Part shown: positions 25,821 through 35,307 of the stretch, one piece after another
How the letters are laid out: each line of letters opens with the position of its first letter
How positions within the stretch are numbered: the first letter of the stretch is position 1
NCBI GenBank assembly: GCA_902806435.1
Contig: CADCWO010000095.1
Location: 2,047-58,715, forward strand
Reading direction: 5' to 3'
Origin: an uncultured Synechococcales cyanobacterium
GTDB lineage: Bacteria > Cyanobacteriota > Cyanobacteriia > Thermosynechococcales > Thermosynechococcaceae
Length of the DNA: 56,669 bases
Translations under genes and position numbers: made by a program
Notes under the pieces: generated by a model
What the model was told of the DNA's origin: nothing
Seen by the model: only the letters and a program-made list of their open reading frames with translations
Database searches by the model: none

Positions 25821-26840
25821 ATGTTTGGATTAATTGGTCACCTCACAAGTTTAGAGCACGCCCAATCTGTGGCAAAAGAACTGGGCTATCCAGAATACGC
25901 GGATCAAGGTTTGGAATTTTGGTGCATGGCGCCACCCCAGATTGTCGATACGATCACGGTTACCAGCCTGACAGGGCAAATTATTCAGGGCAAGTACGTG
26001 GAGTCATGCTTTCTACCCGAAATGCTAGCTTCTCATCGCTTCAAAGCTGCCACCCGCAAAATTATCAATGCCATGACCCATGCCCAAAAGCACGGCATTA
26101 ACATTACTGCTTTGGGAGGCTTCTCCTCAATTATTTTTGAGAAGTTCAATTTGCAGCAGATTAAGCAAATCCGTAACGTAACGCTTGAGCTTAAGCGTTT
26201 CACAACAGGCAACACTCACACGGCCTACATTATCTGCCGTCAAGTCGAACAGGCCTCTCAGCAGATGGGCATTGACCTATCCCAGGCGACCGTTGCCATT
26301 TGCGGCGCCACGGGCGATATTGGCAGTGCTGTTTGTCGCTGGTTAGATGCTCGGACTGATGTAGCTGAACTGTTACTGGTGGCCCGTGATCAAGAGCGTC
26401 TACAGGATCTGCAAACAGATTTAGGCCGGGGTAAGATTCTCAGTCTTGATCAGGCTTTGCCCTTAGCAGATATTGTTGTTTGGGTGGCAAGTATGCCCAA
26501 GGGGGTGGAGATTGATTCCACCACTTTAAAGCACCCCTGTCTGATGATTGATGGGGGTTACCCCAAGAACCTGGCAACCCAGATCCAGCATCCAGGGGTG
26601 AGCGTCCTAAATGGTGGCATTGTCGAACACTCGCTCGACATTGACTGGCGGATTATGCATATTGTCAACATGAATATCCCGAGTCGCCAATTGTTCGCCT
26701 GCTTTGCAGAGTCAATGCTGCTGGAATTTGAGCAATGGTATACGAACTTCTCTTGGGGAAGAAATCAAATTACGCTGGAGAACATGGATAAAATTGGTCA
26801 GGTGTCAGTAAAACATGGCTTTCAGCCGTTGTTACTTTGA
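25821..26840 (+). CDS. aar: Long-chain acyl-ACP reductase (AAR)
   Basis: A 339-residue enzyme that reduces fatty acyl-ACP to aldehyde with NADPH, the substrate of the preceding ADO. The dinucleotide-binding loop is [11 protein letters not shown] (161-171). The catalytic cysteine that carries the acyl thioester is Cys294 ([10 protein letters not shown]), at the same number as in the Synechococcus enzyme. The length is standard. A 128-bp spacer separates it from ado. The accA gene follows with only a 49-bp gap, so acyl supply and use may be co-transcribed. Confidence 0.98.
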   Translation: MFGLIGHLTSLEHAQSVAKELGYPEYADQGLEFWCMAPPQIVDTITVTSLTGQIIQGKYVESCFLPEMLASHRFKAATRKIINAMTHAQKHGINITALGGFSSIIFEKFNLQQIKQIRNVTLELKRFTTGNTHTAYIICRQVEQASQQMGIDLSQATVAICGATGDIGSAVCRWLDARTDVAELLLVARDQERLQDLQTDLGRGKILSLDQALPLADIVVWVASMPKGVEIDSTTLKHPCLMIDGGYPKNLATQIQHPGVSVLNGGIVEHSLDIDWRIMHIVNMNIPSRQLFACFAESMLLEFEQWYTNFSWGRNQITLENMDKIGQVSVKHGFQPLLL

Positions 26841-26889
26841 AGTTATGGCATCGGGCAAATTATCGACGAGTCGCTTACAGTATGGTTCT

Positions 26890-27864
26890 ATGGCTTCAGA
26901 TCGCATTTATCTCCTAGACTTTGAAAAGCCTTTGGCTGAGCTAGAGAAACGAATTGATCAAATTCGACAATTGGCAGAAGAGAGCGGCGTCAACGTTTCC
27001 GAGGAAATTCGTCAGCTAGAGTCGCGGGCTGTCGAACTACGGCAAGAGATTTTTACTAACCTGACGCCCGGTCAACGGCTCCAAATGGCCCGCCACCCTC
27101 GCCGTCCCAGTACGCTTGATTATGTGCAGGTAATCAGTGACGAGTGGATAGAATTGCACGGTGATCGCCGCGGGTTTGACGACCCGGCAATTGTCGGTGG
27201 TATTGCGCGGCTGGCTGGCCAGCCAGTTGTGATGCTTGGCCACCAAAAGGGACGCGATACTAAAGATAACGTTGCCCGTAATTTTGGCATGGCCTCCCCC
27301 GGCGGATATCGTAAAGCCTTGCGCTTGATGGAACACGCCAACCGCTTTGGAATGCCGATTTTGACCTTTATTGATACGCCTGCCGCCTGGCCCGGTTTAG
27401 AGGCAGAAGCCTTTGGTCAAGGGGAAGCGATCGCTCTAAACCTGCGTGAAATGTTTTGCTTAGAAGTGCCGATTATTTGCACTGTGATTGGCGAAGGAGG
27501 ATCTGGTGGAGCTTTAGGCATCGGTGTGGGCGATCGCTTGTTGATGTTTGAGCATGCGGTTTACAGCGTTGCCCCTCCTGAAGCCTGTGCGGCGATTCTG
27601 TGGCGAGACACTCAACAAGCTCCCCAGGCAGCGGAATCCCTAAAAATTACAGCAGCGGATCTTAAAGCTTTTGGCATTGCTGATCAAATTTTGCCGGAAC
27701 CGATTGGTGGTGCCCACGCCGACCCACTGAAAGCAACTGAAATCTTAAAAGCCGCCCTGCTAGAAAACCTAGAAGTGCTGATGCGGATGAGCAGTCAACA
27801 GCGCCGAGAACACCGTTATCAGAAGTTTCGCAACCTCGGCGTCTTTAACGAAATTGCAGCCTAA
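26890..27864 (+). CDS. accA: Acetyl-CoA carboxylase carboxyltransferase subunit alpha
   Basis: A 324-residue alpha subunit of the carboxyltransferase that makes malonyl-CoA, the first step of fatty acid synthesis. Family hallmarks are [57 protein letters not shown], the oxyanion loop [12 protein letters not shown], and [21 protein letters not shown]. The ATG at 26890 gives the usual length; the frame is open to 26815 but that would overlap the reductase gene. Position behind ado-aar is common in cyanobacteria. Confidence 0.97.
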   Translation: MASDRIYLLDFEKPLAELEKRIDQIRQLAEESGVNVSEEIRQLESRAVELRQEIFTNLTPGQRLQMARHPRRPSTLDYVQVISDEWIELHGDRRGFDDPAIVGGIARLAGQPVVMLGHQKGRDTKDNVARNFGMASPGGYRKALRLMEHANRFGMPILTFIDTPAAWPGLEAEAFGQGEAIALNLREMFCLEVPIICTVIGEGGSGGALGIGVGDRLLMFEHAVYSVAPPEACAAILWRDTQQAPQAAESLKITAADLKAFGIADQILPEPIGGAHADPLKATEILKAALLENLEVLMRMSSQQRREHRYQKFRNLGVFNEIAA

Positions 27865-28035
27865 ATGCTTGACTAGGTATTGCTGAAGCTGGGTTTTCAA
27901 AACCTAAGCGTTTTCGGGTTTTTGTAGAAGTGGCGATCACTCCGTTGGGTGATTCATACCAGAGAAAGAAGACTATACAGAAACGTCTTGCTAATGTTGC
28001 TTTGAAGTTAAGTATAGTTAAGTTTCTGATTCACC

Positions 28036-28584
28036 ATGAACGATAAAGATATTAAAGACACTCTTAATACCGCTAAAGATAAACTTCCGGATCCTCAGCA
28101 AGCAATTCAGACCGCGAAAGACAAGCTTCCCAATATTACTCCTAAACCTCCGGGAATCAAGGCTCAGTCGTCTGCCCAAGATCTAAAGGCTCGTTTAGAG
28201 TGGGGTGAACCAGCTCTGACGATAATTGATGTTAGCGATAGAGCTACTTTCAATCACTCTCATATTACGGGGGCTATCCCGGTACCCATAGAGGCTTTGG
28301 TTGATGTTGCTCAAGAATCGCGTATTGAGCCAAGTCGCGATGTGTACATCTACGGCGAAAATGATGCCCAAACAACCAAGGCGGCAGAAACACTCCGCAA
28401 AGCAGGTTGGCAAAATGTAGCTGAGCTCCATGGTGGACTAGCTGCCTGGAAGGCTATCGCTGGCCCAACAGATGGAACGGAGGACTCACAAAAACCGCCT
28501 GAAGGCCAAGAAGGCTACAACGTTGTAGCTACGGTAAAACACCATCTAGAAACTCAAAACGCAGATAACTTAGATCTACGGTAG
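28036..28584 (+). CDS. Rhodanese-like domain protein without the catalytic cysteine
   Basis: A 182-residue protein. The N-terminal 40 residues hold a repeated helical unit (TAKDKLPDPQQAIQ, TAKDKLPNITPK). Residues 45-145 form a rhodanese domain (LTIIDVSDRATFNHSHITGAIPVP; LHGGLAAWKA). Where active rhodaneses have the sulfur-carrying Cys, this one reads YIYGENDAQTTKAA (Gly near residue 107), so it cannot be a sulfurtransferase. A binding or regulatory role is inferred. It ends with a polar tail and is followed by hairpins likely ending transcription. Confidence 0.85.
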   Translation: MNDKDIKDTLNTAKDKLPDPQQAIQTAKDKLPNITPKPPGIKAQSSAQDLKARLEWGEPALTIIDVSDRATFNHSHITGAIPVPIEALVDVAQESRIEPSRDVYIYGENDAQTTKAAETLRKAGWQNVAELHGGLAAWKAIAGPTDGTEDSQKPPEGQEGYNVVATVKHHLETQNADNLDLR

Positions 28585-28639
28585 GTTTGTCCTTAGCTTT
28601 ACGCAAAAAGGAAGCTGAAGACTAACAAAAACTCCCAAA

Positions 28640-28669
28640 GGGACCGTTGGACAGTGTATGGGCGGTCCC
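28640..28669 (+). other. Hairpin downstream of the rhodanese-like gene
   Basis: Arms GGGACCG (28640-28646) and CGGTCCC (28663-28669) form a perfect 7-bp stem with a 16-nt loop. No T-run follows, so it may be a 3'-end stabiliser or pause site rather than a terminator. Confidence 0.4.
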
Positions 28670-28713
28670 AGAACTTTACTAACAAGCTTATTACTGAACG
28701 TTAAAATCTGCGA

Positions 28714-28746
28714 AACGGATGGCAATTTAGGCTATCCGTTTTTTTA
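28714..28746 (+). terminator. Intrinsic terminator
   Basis: AACGGAT (28714-28720) pairs with ATCCGTT (28734-28740), partly extended by GGC and a mismatch, and is followed directly by a T-run. It would end the transcript of the rhodanese-like gene and shield ddl. The stem is also rich in A on the left side and could act in both directions. Confidence 0.7.
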
Positions 28747-28774
28747 GCGTTTAATCGGATTTTTGAGCTAATTT

Positions 28775-28825
28775 CTGGCAATCCCAATAGGGTGTGATAC
28801 GCTAGCTGCGTATTGGGATTGCCAG
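28775..28825 (+). repeat. Perfect 15-bp inverted repeat in the ddl leader
   Basis: CTGGCAATCCCAATA (28775-28789) is exactly mirrored by TATTGGGATTGCCAG (28811-28825), with a 21-nt loop. The right arm ends 11 nt before the ATG of ddl and its last bases run into the likely ribosome site (AGGGGTG), so a folded transcript could hide that site. It could also be the ends of a tiny mobile repeat. Confidence 0.75.
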
Positions 28826-28836
28826 GGGTGTAGATC

Positions 28837-29964
28837 ATGACGAAACTGCGTGTGGGATTACTATTTGGGGGATGTTCGGGAGAGCACGAGGTTTCCATTG
28901 CTTCTGGCCAAGCGATCGCCTATGCCCTAGAGGCAGATGGGAACACCACTAGGTACGAACTATTACCCTTTTATATCCATAAAGATGGCCGATGGCAGGC
29001 TGGGGAGGTTGCTCAGCAGGTTTTGGCCTCTGGCACCGCCGCAACCGCTACGATCGCTTCCTCTGCTCAACAGCCGTTACCCAGCCGCGAAATCACCCTA
29101 TCGTCATCATCTCAACCGCTCAACCGCTGGCAATCTCCTCCCCAAGCAGCTGACGTTGATGTGTGGTTCCCTATCCTGCACGGCCCGAATGGAGAAGACG
29201 GTACTGTTCAGGGGCTCCTCCGTTTGATGCAGGTTCCGTTTGTTGGTTCTGGCGTCCTGGGTTCCGCAATGGGCATGGATAAAATTGCCATGAAGATGGC
29301 CTTTGCCCAAGCAGGCTTACCCCAGGTGAAATACATAGGTATCAATTGCAACCAGTGGTCTCATCCCCAGCGGTATTCCGAGCTGTGCGGCGAGATTGAA
29401 TCAACTATTGGCTATCCCTGTTTTGTCAAACCCGCAAACTTGGGTTCCTCTGTGGGCATCTCCAAGGTGCAAGCGCGTCCTGACCTAGAAGCAGCTTTAA
29501 AACAAGCCGGTAGCTACGATCGCCGCTTAATTGTGGAAGCAGGGGTGACAGCGCGGGAAGTGGAGTGTGCTGTCTTGGGCAATGAGTTACCCCAAGCTTC
29601 CGTTGTGGGTGAAATCACCTATAACGGTGACTTCTACGACTACCAAACGAAGTATACGGAGGGTGAGGCAGGGTTGGCGATTCCCGCCCCGCTACCCGCA
29701 GCGATCGCGGCTCAAATTCAGGATATGGCCCTTCAAGCTTTTGCGGCGATCGATGGAGCCGGCCTGGCACGCGTTGATTTCTTTTACGTTGAAGCAACGG
29801 GGGAAGTCTTGATCAATGAAATCAATACATTACCCGGATTCACAACGACCAGTATGTATCCCCGACTTTGGGCTGCCACTGGTATTACTTTCCCCCAGCT
29901 GGTTGATCGATTAATTCAATTGGCGCTGGAACGGCATTCCGCCAAGCCAATTGGCTGCATCTAA
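28837..29964 (+). CDS. ddl: D-alanine--D-alanine ligase
   Basis: A 375-residue ATP-grasp enzyme that joins two D-alanines for the peptidoglycan stem peptide. Motifs: [15 protein letters not shown] near the N-terminus, [70 protein letters not shown] and [11 protein letters not shown]. All the expected ATP-grasp and substrate loops are present and the length is normal. The start at 28837 has AGGGG about 8 nt upstream, partly within the inverted repeat. The gene is single. Confidence 0.98.
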   Translation: MTKLRVGLLFGGCSGEHEVSIASGQAIAYALEADGNTTRYELLPFYIHKDGRWQAGEVAQQVLASGTAATATIASSAQQPLPSREITLSSSSQPLNRWQSPPQAADVDVWFPILHGPNGEDGTVQGLLRLMQVPFVGSGVLGSAMGMDKIAMKMAFAQAGLPQVKYIGINCNQWSHPQRYSELCGEIESTIGYPCFVKPANLGSSVGISKVQARPDLEAALKQAGSYDRRLIVEAGVTAREVECAVLGNELPQASVVGEITYNGDFYDYQTKYTEGEAGLAIPAPLPAAIAAQIQDMALQAFAAIDGAGLARVDFFYVEATGEVLINEINTLPGFTTTSMYPRLWAATGITFPQLVDRLIQLALERHSAKPIGCI

Positions 29965-30019
29965 GCTGAGTAATCCAGAAATGCCTACCTCAGAACGCAT
30001 GTAGGAGTTCTACCCAATA

Positions 30020-30595
30020 TCAAAGAATAAACGGGATGAGCCTGTAAGTATTTGCTCTATAAGCGCTGTATTCCTCACTGAATGCCACGAGTAGCATCTT
30101 CTCCTCTGAGTAAATGCGATAACCTATCCCAATAAATTTTGTGAGCATCACAGTTACAAGCACAATCCAGTTTGCTGTAGCTAATCCTGCTCCCACAGAA
30201 CCCAGGAGAACTCCCAAGTATCCAGGGTGACGGATAACTTTGTAAGGGCCTTGCTCAATCACCGCTTGCTCTGGGACGACAAGCAACATCCGCGTGTAGA
30301 GCTCTCCCAGGGTTTTCGCTGCAAAATAGCGGAGAGTTAATCCACCAAGCATGATCAGTATTCCTATCCAATTCATTGCAGCCCCAACTTGCATAAGTCC
30401 CCAACCATTCATATTGAGCACAGGTGCCAGTAAAAGAAAAGCAATTTCAATTAGACCGCTGATCAGAAATCGTGAACTGCCTCGATCTGACGGACCTGCC
30501 TGAAGACTAAGAGCCTGTTTGCTCTTTCTCTGGAGCCGTTCCATGACGAAGTAAAAAGCGGTTAACAGATACGTCAGGGCAATGCTAACCATCAT
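30020..30595 (-). CDS. Isoprenylcysteine carboxyl methyltransferase-like membrane protein
   Basis: About 191 residues with four to five hydrophobic segments. The C-terminal part has the ICMT/PEMT family motif GPYKVIRHPGYLGVLLGSVGAGL followed by a late EEKMLLVAFSEEYSAYRANTYRLIP, the SAM-binding region. Bacterial members methylate unknown lipids or small molecules. The ATG at 30595 (or 30592) is preferred to a TTG at 30601. It converges on ddl. Confidence 0.85.
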   Translation of the reverse strand: MMVSIALTYLLTAFYFVMERLQRKSKQALSLQAGPSDRGSSRFLISGLIEIAFLLLAPVLNMNGWGLMQVGAAMNWIGILIMLGGLTLRYFAAKTLGELYTRMLLVVPEQAVIEQGPYKVIRHPGYLGVLLGSVGAGLATANWIVLVTVMLTKFIGIGYRIYSEEKMLLVAFSEEYSAYRANTYRLIPFIL

Positions 30596-30717
30596 GGTCA
30601 AGGATCTGGCAAATTCTATGACTTCTCAGTTTCTCAGATCAGGGAATTGCCTTTTGGCAGATGCCACCCTAGTAAAGGTTCACCAGACTTAGAAAGGCTG
30701 AGTTGTGGGTAAGAGCG

Positions 30718-30942
30718 ATGGCGAGTATTGGCAAACTGATTGTAGGCACCGGTGCTGCTTTAGTGATCCTTGGTCTTTGTCTCTGGCTATTCGCCGATAA
30801 GCTTGGCTGGTTGGGCAATCTACCGGGTGACTTCAAGGTTGAGCGCCCTGGCTTCAGCCTGTACTTCCCTGTTACGACGATGTTGATGCTCAGCTTTGGT
30901 TTAAGCGGAATTCTTTGGTTAGTGGGTAGGATTAGTCGGTGA
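30718..30942 (+). CDS. DUF2905 small membrane protein
   Basis: A 74-residue protein with two hydrophobic helices (about 3-25 and 48-70) joined by LPGDFKVERPGFSLYFPV, the conserved loop of DUF2905. Function is unknown across the family. The ATG at 30718 is preferred over GTG 15 bp upstream because it matches the family N-terminus. Confidence 0.88.
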   Translation: MASIGKLIVGTGAALVILGLCLWLFADKLGWLGNLPGDFKVERPGFSLYFPVTTMLMLSFGLSGILWLVGRISR

Positions 30943-31035
30943 GCAACTCCTTGGATTAACTGGACTATATCCTGCGACTAGTGTTGCAGTAAATGATCGC
31001 GAGAACCACTGCCTGCTCAGGGAAAACTATACCGC

Positions 31036-31800
31036 ATGGAAGGCAAACAGGAATCTCAGTCTCCTCAATCAGTGCCGTTGCTACAAATTGGTACTAGCGG
31101 TTGGGTGTATCGGCATTGGCTGGGAAGCTTTTACCCCCCGGAATTAGCCCATGACCAGTACCTGTCATTTTACGCCCAGCAATTTCCTACCGTAGAAGTA
31201 AACTACTCTTTCTACCGGTTGCCAGAGCGATTGATTTTTGAGACTTGGCGATCGCAAACTCCCCCTGGATTTCTGTTTGCCGTTAAAGCTAGCCGCTATC
31301 TCACTCACATGAAAAAACTAAAGGAGCCGCAAGAGCCGCTAGCTCGACTGATGGAGCGGGTAGGAGGGTTGCAAGAAAAGTTAGGACCGATTTTGTTCCA
31401 GTTTCCACATCAATGGTCCCTGAATATTGAGCGGCTTCAGTCCTTCCTGGAACTGCTGCAAGCCTACCCACAACAGCGATATACCTTTGAATTTCGCCAT
31501 TCCAGTTGGCTGACCCTACAGGTATATGAACTACTAGAGCGCGCTGGGGCAGCTCTCTGCCTGCCGGTTAGTCCGACAGTACCTTTGGACATCCGTCTGA
31601 CAGCTCCTTGGACTTATATCCGCATGCACTGTGGACGCAAGGGTATTGGCTACAGTGAGGCAGAGCTGTTGACTTGGACTAGTCATATCCACTCATTTCT
31701 TGCTCAAGGAATTGACGTGTACGTATATTTCAACAATGACCCTGATGGTTATGCTATCCGCAACGCTCAACATTTGCACGAACTGCTCCAGTCTGACTGA
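31036..31800 (+). CDS. DUF72 (YecE-like) TIM-barrel protein
   Basis: A 254-residue protein. IGTSGWVYRHWLGSFYP at the start, PTVEVNYSFYRLP, FLFAVKASRYLTHMKKL, LGPILFQFPHQW, FEFRHSSWL and YVYFNNDPDGYAIRNA are the successive strand motifs of DUF72. The barrel resembles endonuclease IV/xylose isomerase folds, but no activity is established. It is a single gene. Confidence 0.95.
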   Translation: MEGKQESQSPQSVPLLQIGTSGWVYRHWLGSFYPPELAHDQYLSFYAQQFPTVEVNYSFYRLPERLIFETWRSQTPPGFLFAVKASRYLTHMKKLKEPQEPLARLMERVGGLQEKLGPILFQFPHQWSLNIERLQSFLELLQAYPQQRYTFEFRHSSWLTLQVYELLERAGAALCLPVSPTVPLDIRLTAPWTYIRMHCGRKGIGYSEAELLTWTSHIHSFLAQGIDVYVYFNNDPDGYAIRNAQHLHELLQSD

Positions 31801-32206
31801 GCCGATCAGCTTTATCGCTGCACTACCAGCAATTCTCAGGTATGAGAGTGGTCCTATTCGCTGGTCGGTTCTGGAGCCTTTAAGAGGCTAAGCGATATTT
31901 TGAAGCGGTCGATGCAGTACACGAGTACTTCCGAGTTCGAATGTATATGATAAAATTCGGTGCTCCTATCAAGGCAACACTATCGAGGAGCCGAACCCCC
32001 CCCTCCGTTCCCCGTCCAAACGCTCCTAGACTTTCATTCGAAATCAACTAAGACAGTAGAGCCCGAACCCCAGGGGGCTATTCCAAACTCCTAGCCATCC
32101 CTAGTAGCTCCTAATATCGCGATCGCTTAATGGGTCATGGATTTACTACGCTCTTGCAAGGAGCGTGCCCTGGCAGAATAAGGGTAGACCAAGTTGATCA
32201 AGATAA
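31801..32206. other. Intergenic region with a long hairpin
   Basis: The 406-bp spacer before trmB has no credible gene. TTCGGTGCTCCT (31956-31967) can pair with AGGAGCCGAA (31986-31995) with a two-base bulge and an 18-nt loop. It is followed by a C-rich run rather than T's. It could be a 3'-end structure or part of a small RNA; the rest is featureless. Confidence 0.4.
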
Positions 32207-32830
32207 ATGGCAATTGTTAGAGTTCGAGAACACGTCAATCCCCTCAGCCAAAAGTATCAGGCTCCTGCCAGCCCTCCGGATTGGACCCAGATTTATGCCC
32301 AGCCGGAACAACCGTTGCACTTGGATATTGGTTGTGGGCGGGGACGCTTCTTGCTCAGGATGGCCCAGTTGCAACCTGAGCGGAATTTTTTAGGTTTGGA
32401 AATCCGTGAACCCTTGGTGGAGCAAGCGAATCGTTGGCGAGATGAATTAGGGTTAGCGAATTTGCACTACATTTTTGCCAATGCCAATAATTCCTTACGC
32501 TCGCTCCTGAGCCCCAGTACTTTAGAGGGTGTGATTATTCAGTTTCCCGACCCTTGGTTCAAACGACGGCACCAAAAGCGGCGGGTAGTCCAGCCCGGTT
32601 TGGTTGCTGACCTGGCGGTTTGCCTGCAACCGGGTGGGTACCTATTTATCCAATCGGATGTAGAAGTGGTAGCGGTAGAAATGCGCGATCGCCTTGCGGA
32701 GCATCCAGCTTTTGAAGCAACTTCCCAGGATTGGCTGCGGCAGAACCCATTGCCTGTTGCTTCTGAACGGGAATGTTCTACGCTAGAGCAAGGCTTACCT
32801 GTTTACCGAACATTGTTTACACGGCTCTAA
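32207..32830 (+). CDS. trmB: tRNA (guanine-N7-)-methyltransferase
   Basis: A 207-residue SAM-dependent enzyme that makes m7G46 in tRNA variable loops. The SAM site is LDIGCGRGRFLLRMA (near residue 38), followed by FLGLEIREPL. The catalytic and tRNA-binding segment IIQFPDPWFKRRHQKRRVVQP (near 115) is diagnostic. The length is normal. The next gene starts 9 nt after its stop, so the pair is likely co-transcribed. Confidence 0.97.
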   Translation: MAIVRVREHVNPLSQKYQAPASPPDWTQIYAQPEQPLHLDIGCGRGRFLLRMAQLQPERNFLGLEIREPLVEQANRWRDELGLANLHYIFANANNSLRSLLSPSTLEGVIIQFPDPWFKRRHQKRRVVQPGLVADLAVCLQPGGYLFIQSDVEVVAVEMRDRLAEHPAFEATSQDWLRQNPLPVASERECSTLEQGLPVYRTLFTRL

Positions 32831-32839
32831 GAAGGTTTT

Positions 32840-33211
32840 ATGGTGCAGTCGTTGTATGACAAAGATGGTATCAAAGTCACCAGCAGCGAATTGCAAGTTG
32901 GCGACAAGCACTATCCGATTCAAAATATTCGGTCTGTCACGCTCCTGAAGGCTACTCCTCCTCGAATTGGACCTGCCGCCTGTATTGTTGCCGGCTTTCT
33001 TTGCTTTCCTATTTATGGCGTGGGAGTGATTGGCATTATTGGTGGGGTTGTTTGGCTGCTGGCCCAAAGCTCTAAACATTTGATTGTGCTAAATGTTCAA
33101 GAGAATAGCTCTAGATCGTCGGATTCTGTGGAAGCCTACCGCTCTGCAGACGTTAGCGAAGTCAAAGCAATCCAGTTAGCCCTTGATAAAGCAAGGGCAG
33201 AGTACTCATGA
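32840..33211 (+). CDS. DUF6232-like membrane protein
   Basis: A 123-residue protein. An N-terminal beta-rich segment (YDKDGIKVTSSELQVGDKHYPIQNIRSVTL) resembles the PH-like part of DUF6232 proteins. Two hydrophobic helices (about 46-62 and 64-78) follow, then a polar helical tail. Function unknown. It follows trmB by 9 nt. Confidence 0.7.
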   Translation: MVQSLYDKDGIKVTSSELQVGDKHYPIQNIRSVTLLKATPPRIGPAACIVAGFLCFPIYGVGVIGIIGGVVWLLAQSSKHLIVLNVQENSSRSSDSVEAYRSADVSEVKAIQLALDKARAEYS

Positions 33212-33256
33212 AGGTAAGGGTTGCTAACCTACCCGTTATTAACTCTGGAATCTGAG

Positions 33257-34453
33257 CTATTTCTGATCAGCGCTGGGAGATTCACTTAAAAGTTGCAGGA
33301 TCTCCTGAGCTGCACGATCTACAGCTCCTGGTTCTCCTAAGGACTGACGCATTTGTTGATAGCCATGCAAGATATCCTGGCGGCGGGCTGGATTGAGTAG
33401 TAATTCCAAGGCAGTTTCAGCAATTTGGTCAGGGGTCGCTTGCTCCTGGAGCAGCTCTGGTACGATAGGTTTCATTTCCACCAGGTTGGGCGGCGACATG
33501 AAGGGAATGGAAAACTTTAGGACATGGCGGGCAATCCAGGCAGTCAGGGGATTTACCCGGTAGACCACTACTTGGGGAACATTCAGCAGTGCTGTTTCCA
33601 GATTTACAGTGCCAGATTTGGAGATCGCCAGGTCAGAGGCTGCCAAAACAATCTGGGGGTCACTCACTAGCGTCGCCCGTAACTTGTAGCGCTCAATCGC
33701 TTGCTCTAGGGCCTGGCGATATTTTTCCAACGCTAGGGGGATCCAGAAATGGGCCTGTGGTAACCGGGCTTGAATCTGTTGGGCCGCCTTAAAGATCACG
33801 GGCAGCAAGTAATGCAGTTCCTGCTGGCGTGAAGCTGGCACCAAGGCGATCGCTAAGTGATCTGGGTCAATTCCTAAATGATGGCGAGCCTGCTGGCGCT
33901 CTGGGGCTGATTGTAAGTAATCAATCAAAGGACTACCTACCCAGGTAACCTCTAAAGGAATACCAGAGGCCTGAGCTTGCTTCTGGTAATACTGTGCTTC
34001 CGCCGGATAAATTGCTAACAGTCGATCCGTGATATTGAGAATACGGGTAGTCGTACTAAGGTTAGATGACCAAACCCATTCCTGGGGAGCAATGTAGTAG
34101 ACCACCGGCACCTGTAATGTCTGCTGAACAAACATGCCGATCGGGATATTGCCACCCATGTAGTCGATCAGCACCACTAACTGCGGGGGATGTTGCCGTA
34201 GATGCTGCTTAGCTCGCTGCTGGACCCGCAGGGTGGGCCAGATATAGCGCAAGGCTTCTACCGCTCCAATAGAGCCGATGCCGGAGGTGTTACCCAAGAG
34301 GGTTGCCCCTGCCGCTGCCATGCGATCGCCGCCTAAGGCAAGAATCTCTAACTCGACTCCGGTAGCGAGGGCTTGCCGCTGTAGAGCTTCGATTAATAAG
34401 GCCCCCTGCAAATCCCCAGAAACTTCCCCCGTGCTGATAAACAGGCGTTTCAT
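33257..34453 (-). CDS. lpxB: Lipid-A-disaccharide synthase
   Basis: A 398-residue GT19 glycosyltransferase that joins UDP-diacylglucosamine to lipid X, giving the lipid A disaccharide core. Landmarks: LFISTGEVSGDLQGALL at the N-terminus, PQLVVLIDYMGGNIPIG, YYIAPQEWVWSS, ALVPASRQQELHYLLPV, and SKSGTVNLETALLNVPQVVVYR at the UDP site. It overlaps lpxA by 4 bp (ATGA), which means coupled translation. It is the last gene of the bamA-lpxC-fabZ-lpxA-lpxB run. Confidence 0.96.
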   Translation of the reverse strand: MKRLFISTGEVSGDLQGALLIEALQRQALATGVELEILALGGDRMAAAGATLLGNTSGIGSIGAVEALRYIWPTLRVQQRAKQHLRQHPPQLVVLIDYMGGNIPIGMFVQQTLQVPVVYYIAPQEWVWSSNLSTTTRILNITDRLLAIYPAEAQYYQKQAQASGIPLEVTWVGSPLIDYLQSAPERQQARHHLGIDPDHLAIALVPASRQQELHYLLPVIFKAAQQIQARLPQAHFWIPLALEKYRQALEQAIERYKLRATLVSDPQIVLAASDLAISKSGTVNLETALLNVPQVVVYRVNPLTAWIARHVLKFSIPFMSPPNLVEMKPIVPELLQEQATPDQIAETALELLLNPARRQDILHGYQQMRQSLGEPGAVDRAAQEILQLLSESPSADQK

Positions 34454-35301
34454 AGCGTTAAGCGGGGGGGGCGTTGACCGGGAACCGGTCCCCGTCGCCC
34501 TTCAGATTGGGATAATTGGAGGAACTGCCGCAAGTGTTGCAAGGGTTCGCTCTCCGGTAATAAATCAAGTTGTTCCAGAGCTTGATTTAGGGTCAACCCA
34601 GAACGATAGAGCAGATTAAATGCTTTTTTGAGCGATCGTAGAACTTGTCCGGCCTCTATCTCACTCAGGCTAGAGCGCTTAAGCCCAACTTGGTTTAGAG
34701 CTCTTACCCGGGCTGGGTTCCCCTCAACTAGCATGAAAGGAGGTACATCCCGGTCAACTCGGCTCATCCCACCGACCATCGCCAATCGACCAATGTGGAC
34801 GAACTGGTGAACCCCTAACACCCCACCTAACCTAGCCTGGGATTCGATATGAACATGACCCGCTAAGGAGACGGCATTAGCGATGATCACCCCGTTTTCT
34901 AGACAACAGTTATGAGCTACGTGCACGTAGGCCATGAGCAAATTATTGTCACCGATCAAGGTAACTTCTCCAGCACCAGTGGCCCGGTTGATCGTTACAT
35001 ATTCTCGAATTCGGTTATCGTTGCCAATCTTGACTAGACTAAGCGAACCGTCATATTTGAGATCTTGAGGTTCCAGGCCGATCGCTGCTCCCGTAAAGAT
35101 ATGATTGCGCTCACCAATCTCTGTACAACCGTCAATAATCACGTGAGAGCCAATCTTCGTGTCAGGTCCGACCTTGACCTGAGCACCAATCACAGCATAG
35201 GCTCCAACCTGCACGCTGGGGTGGAGCTTGGCACCAGGGTCAATTACAGCCGTAGGGTGAATCAGGGTTAACAAGGGGGCACCTACCATCCCAGTGCTCA
35301 T
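34450..35301 (-). CDS. lpxA: Acyl-ACP--UDP-N-acetylglucosamine O-acyltransferase
   Basis: A 283-residue left-handed beta-helix protein made of hexapeptide repeats ([LIV]GXXXX), for example IHPTAVIDPGAKLHPSVQVG. It performs the first lipid A step, acylating UDP-GlcNAc. The catalytic His is in AYVHVAHNCCLENGV, and GVLGVHQFVHIGRLAMVGG follows. The C-terminal helical domain (about 195-265) is present. It starts 6 nt after the fabZ stop. Confidence 0.97.
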   Translation of the reverse strand: MSTGMVGAPLLTLIHPTAVIDPGAKLHPSVQVGAYAVIGAQVKVGPDTKIGSHVIIDGCTEIGERNHIFTGAAIGLEPQDLKYDGSLSLVKIGNDNRIREYVTINRATGAGEVTLIGDNNLLMAYVHVAHNCCLENGVIIANAVSLAGHVHIESQARLGGVLGVHQFVHIGRLAMVGGMSRVDRDVPPFMLVEGNPARVRALNQVGLKRSSLSEIEAGQVLRSLKKAFNLLYRSGLTLNQALEQLDLLPESEPLQHLRQFLQLSQSEGRRGPVPGQRPPRLTL

Positions 35302-35307
35302 CGGTCG

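Noticed and set aside
26815-26889. Upstream extension of accA
   Set aside because: It would overlap the aar gene and adds residues absent from AccA; ATG at 26890 gives the standard protein.
32130-32393. 87-residue plus-strand frame before and into trmB
   Set aside because: It overlaps the start of trmB in another frame; TrmB motifs fix the true frame from 32207.
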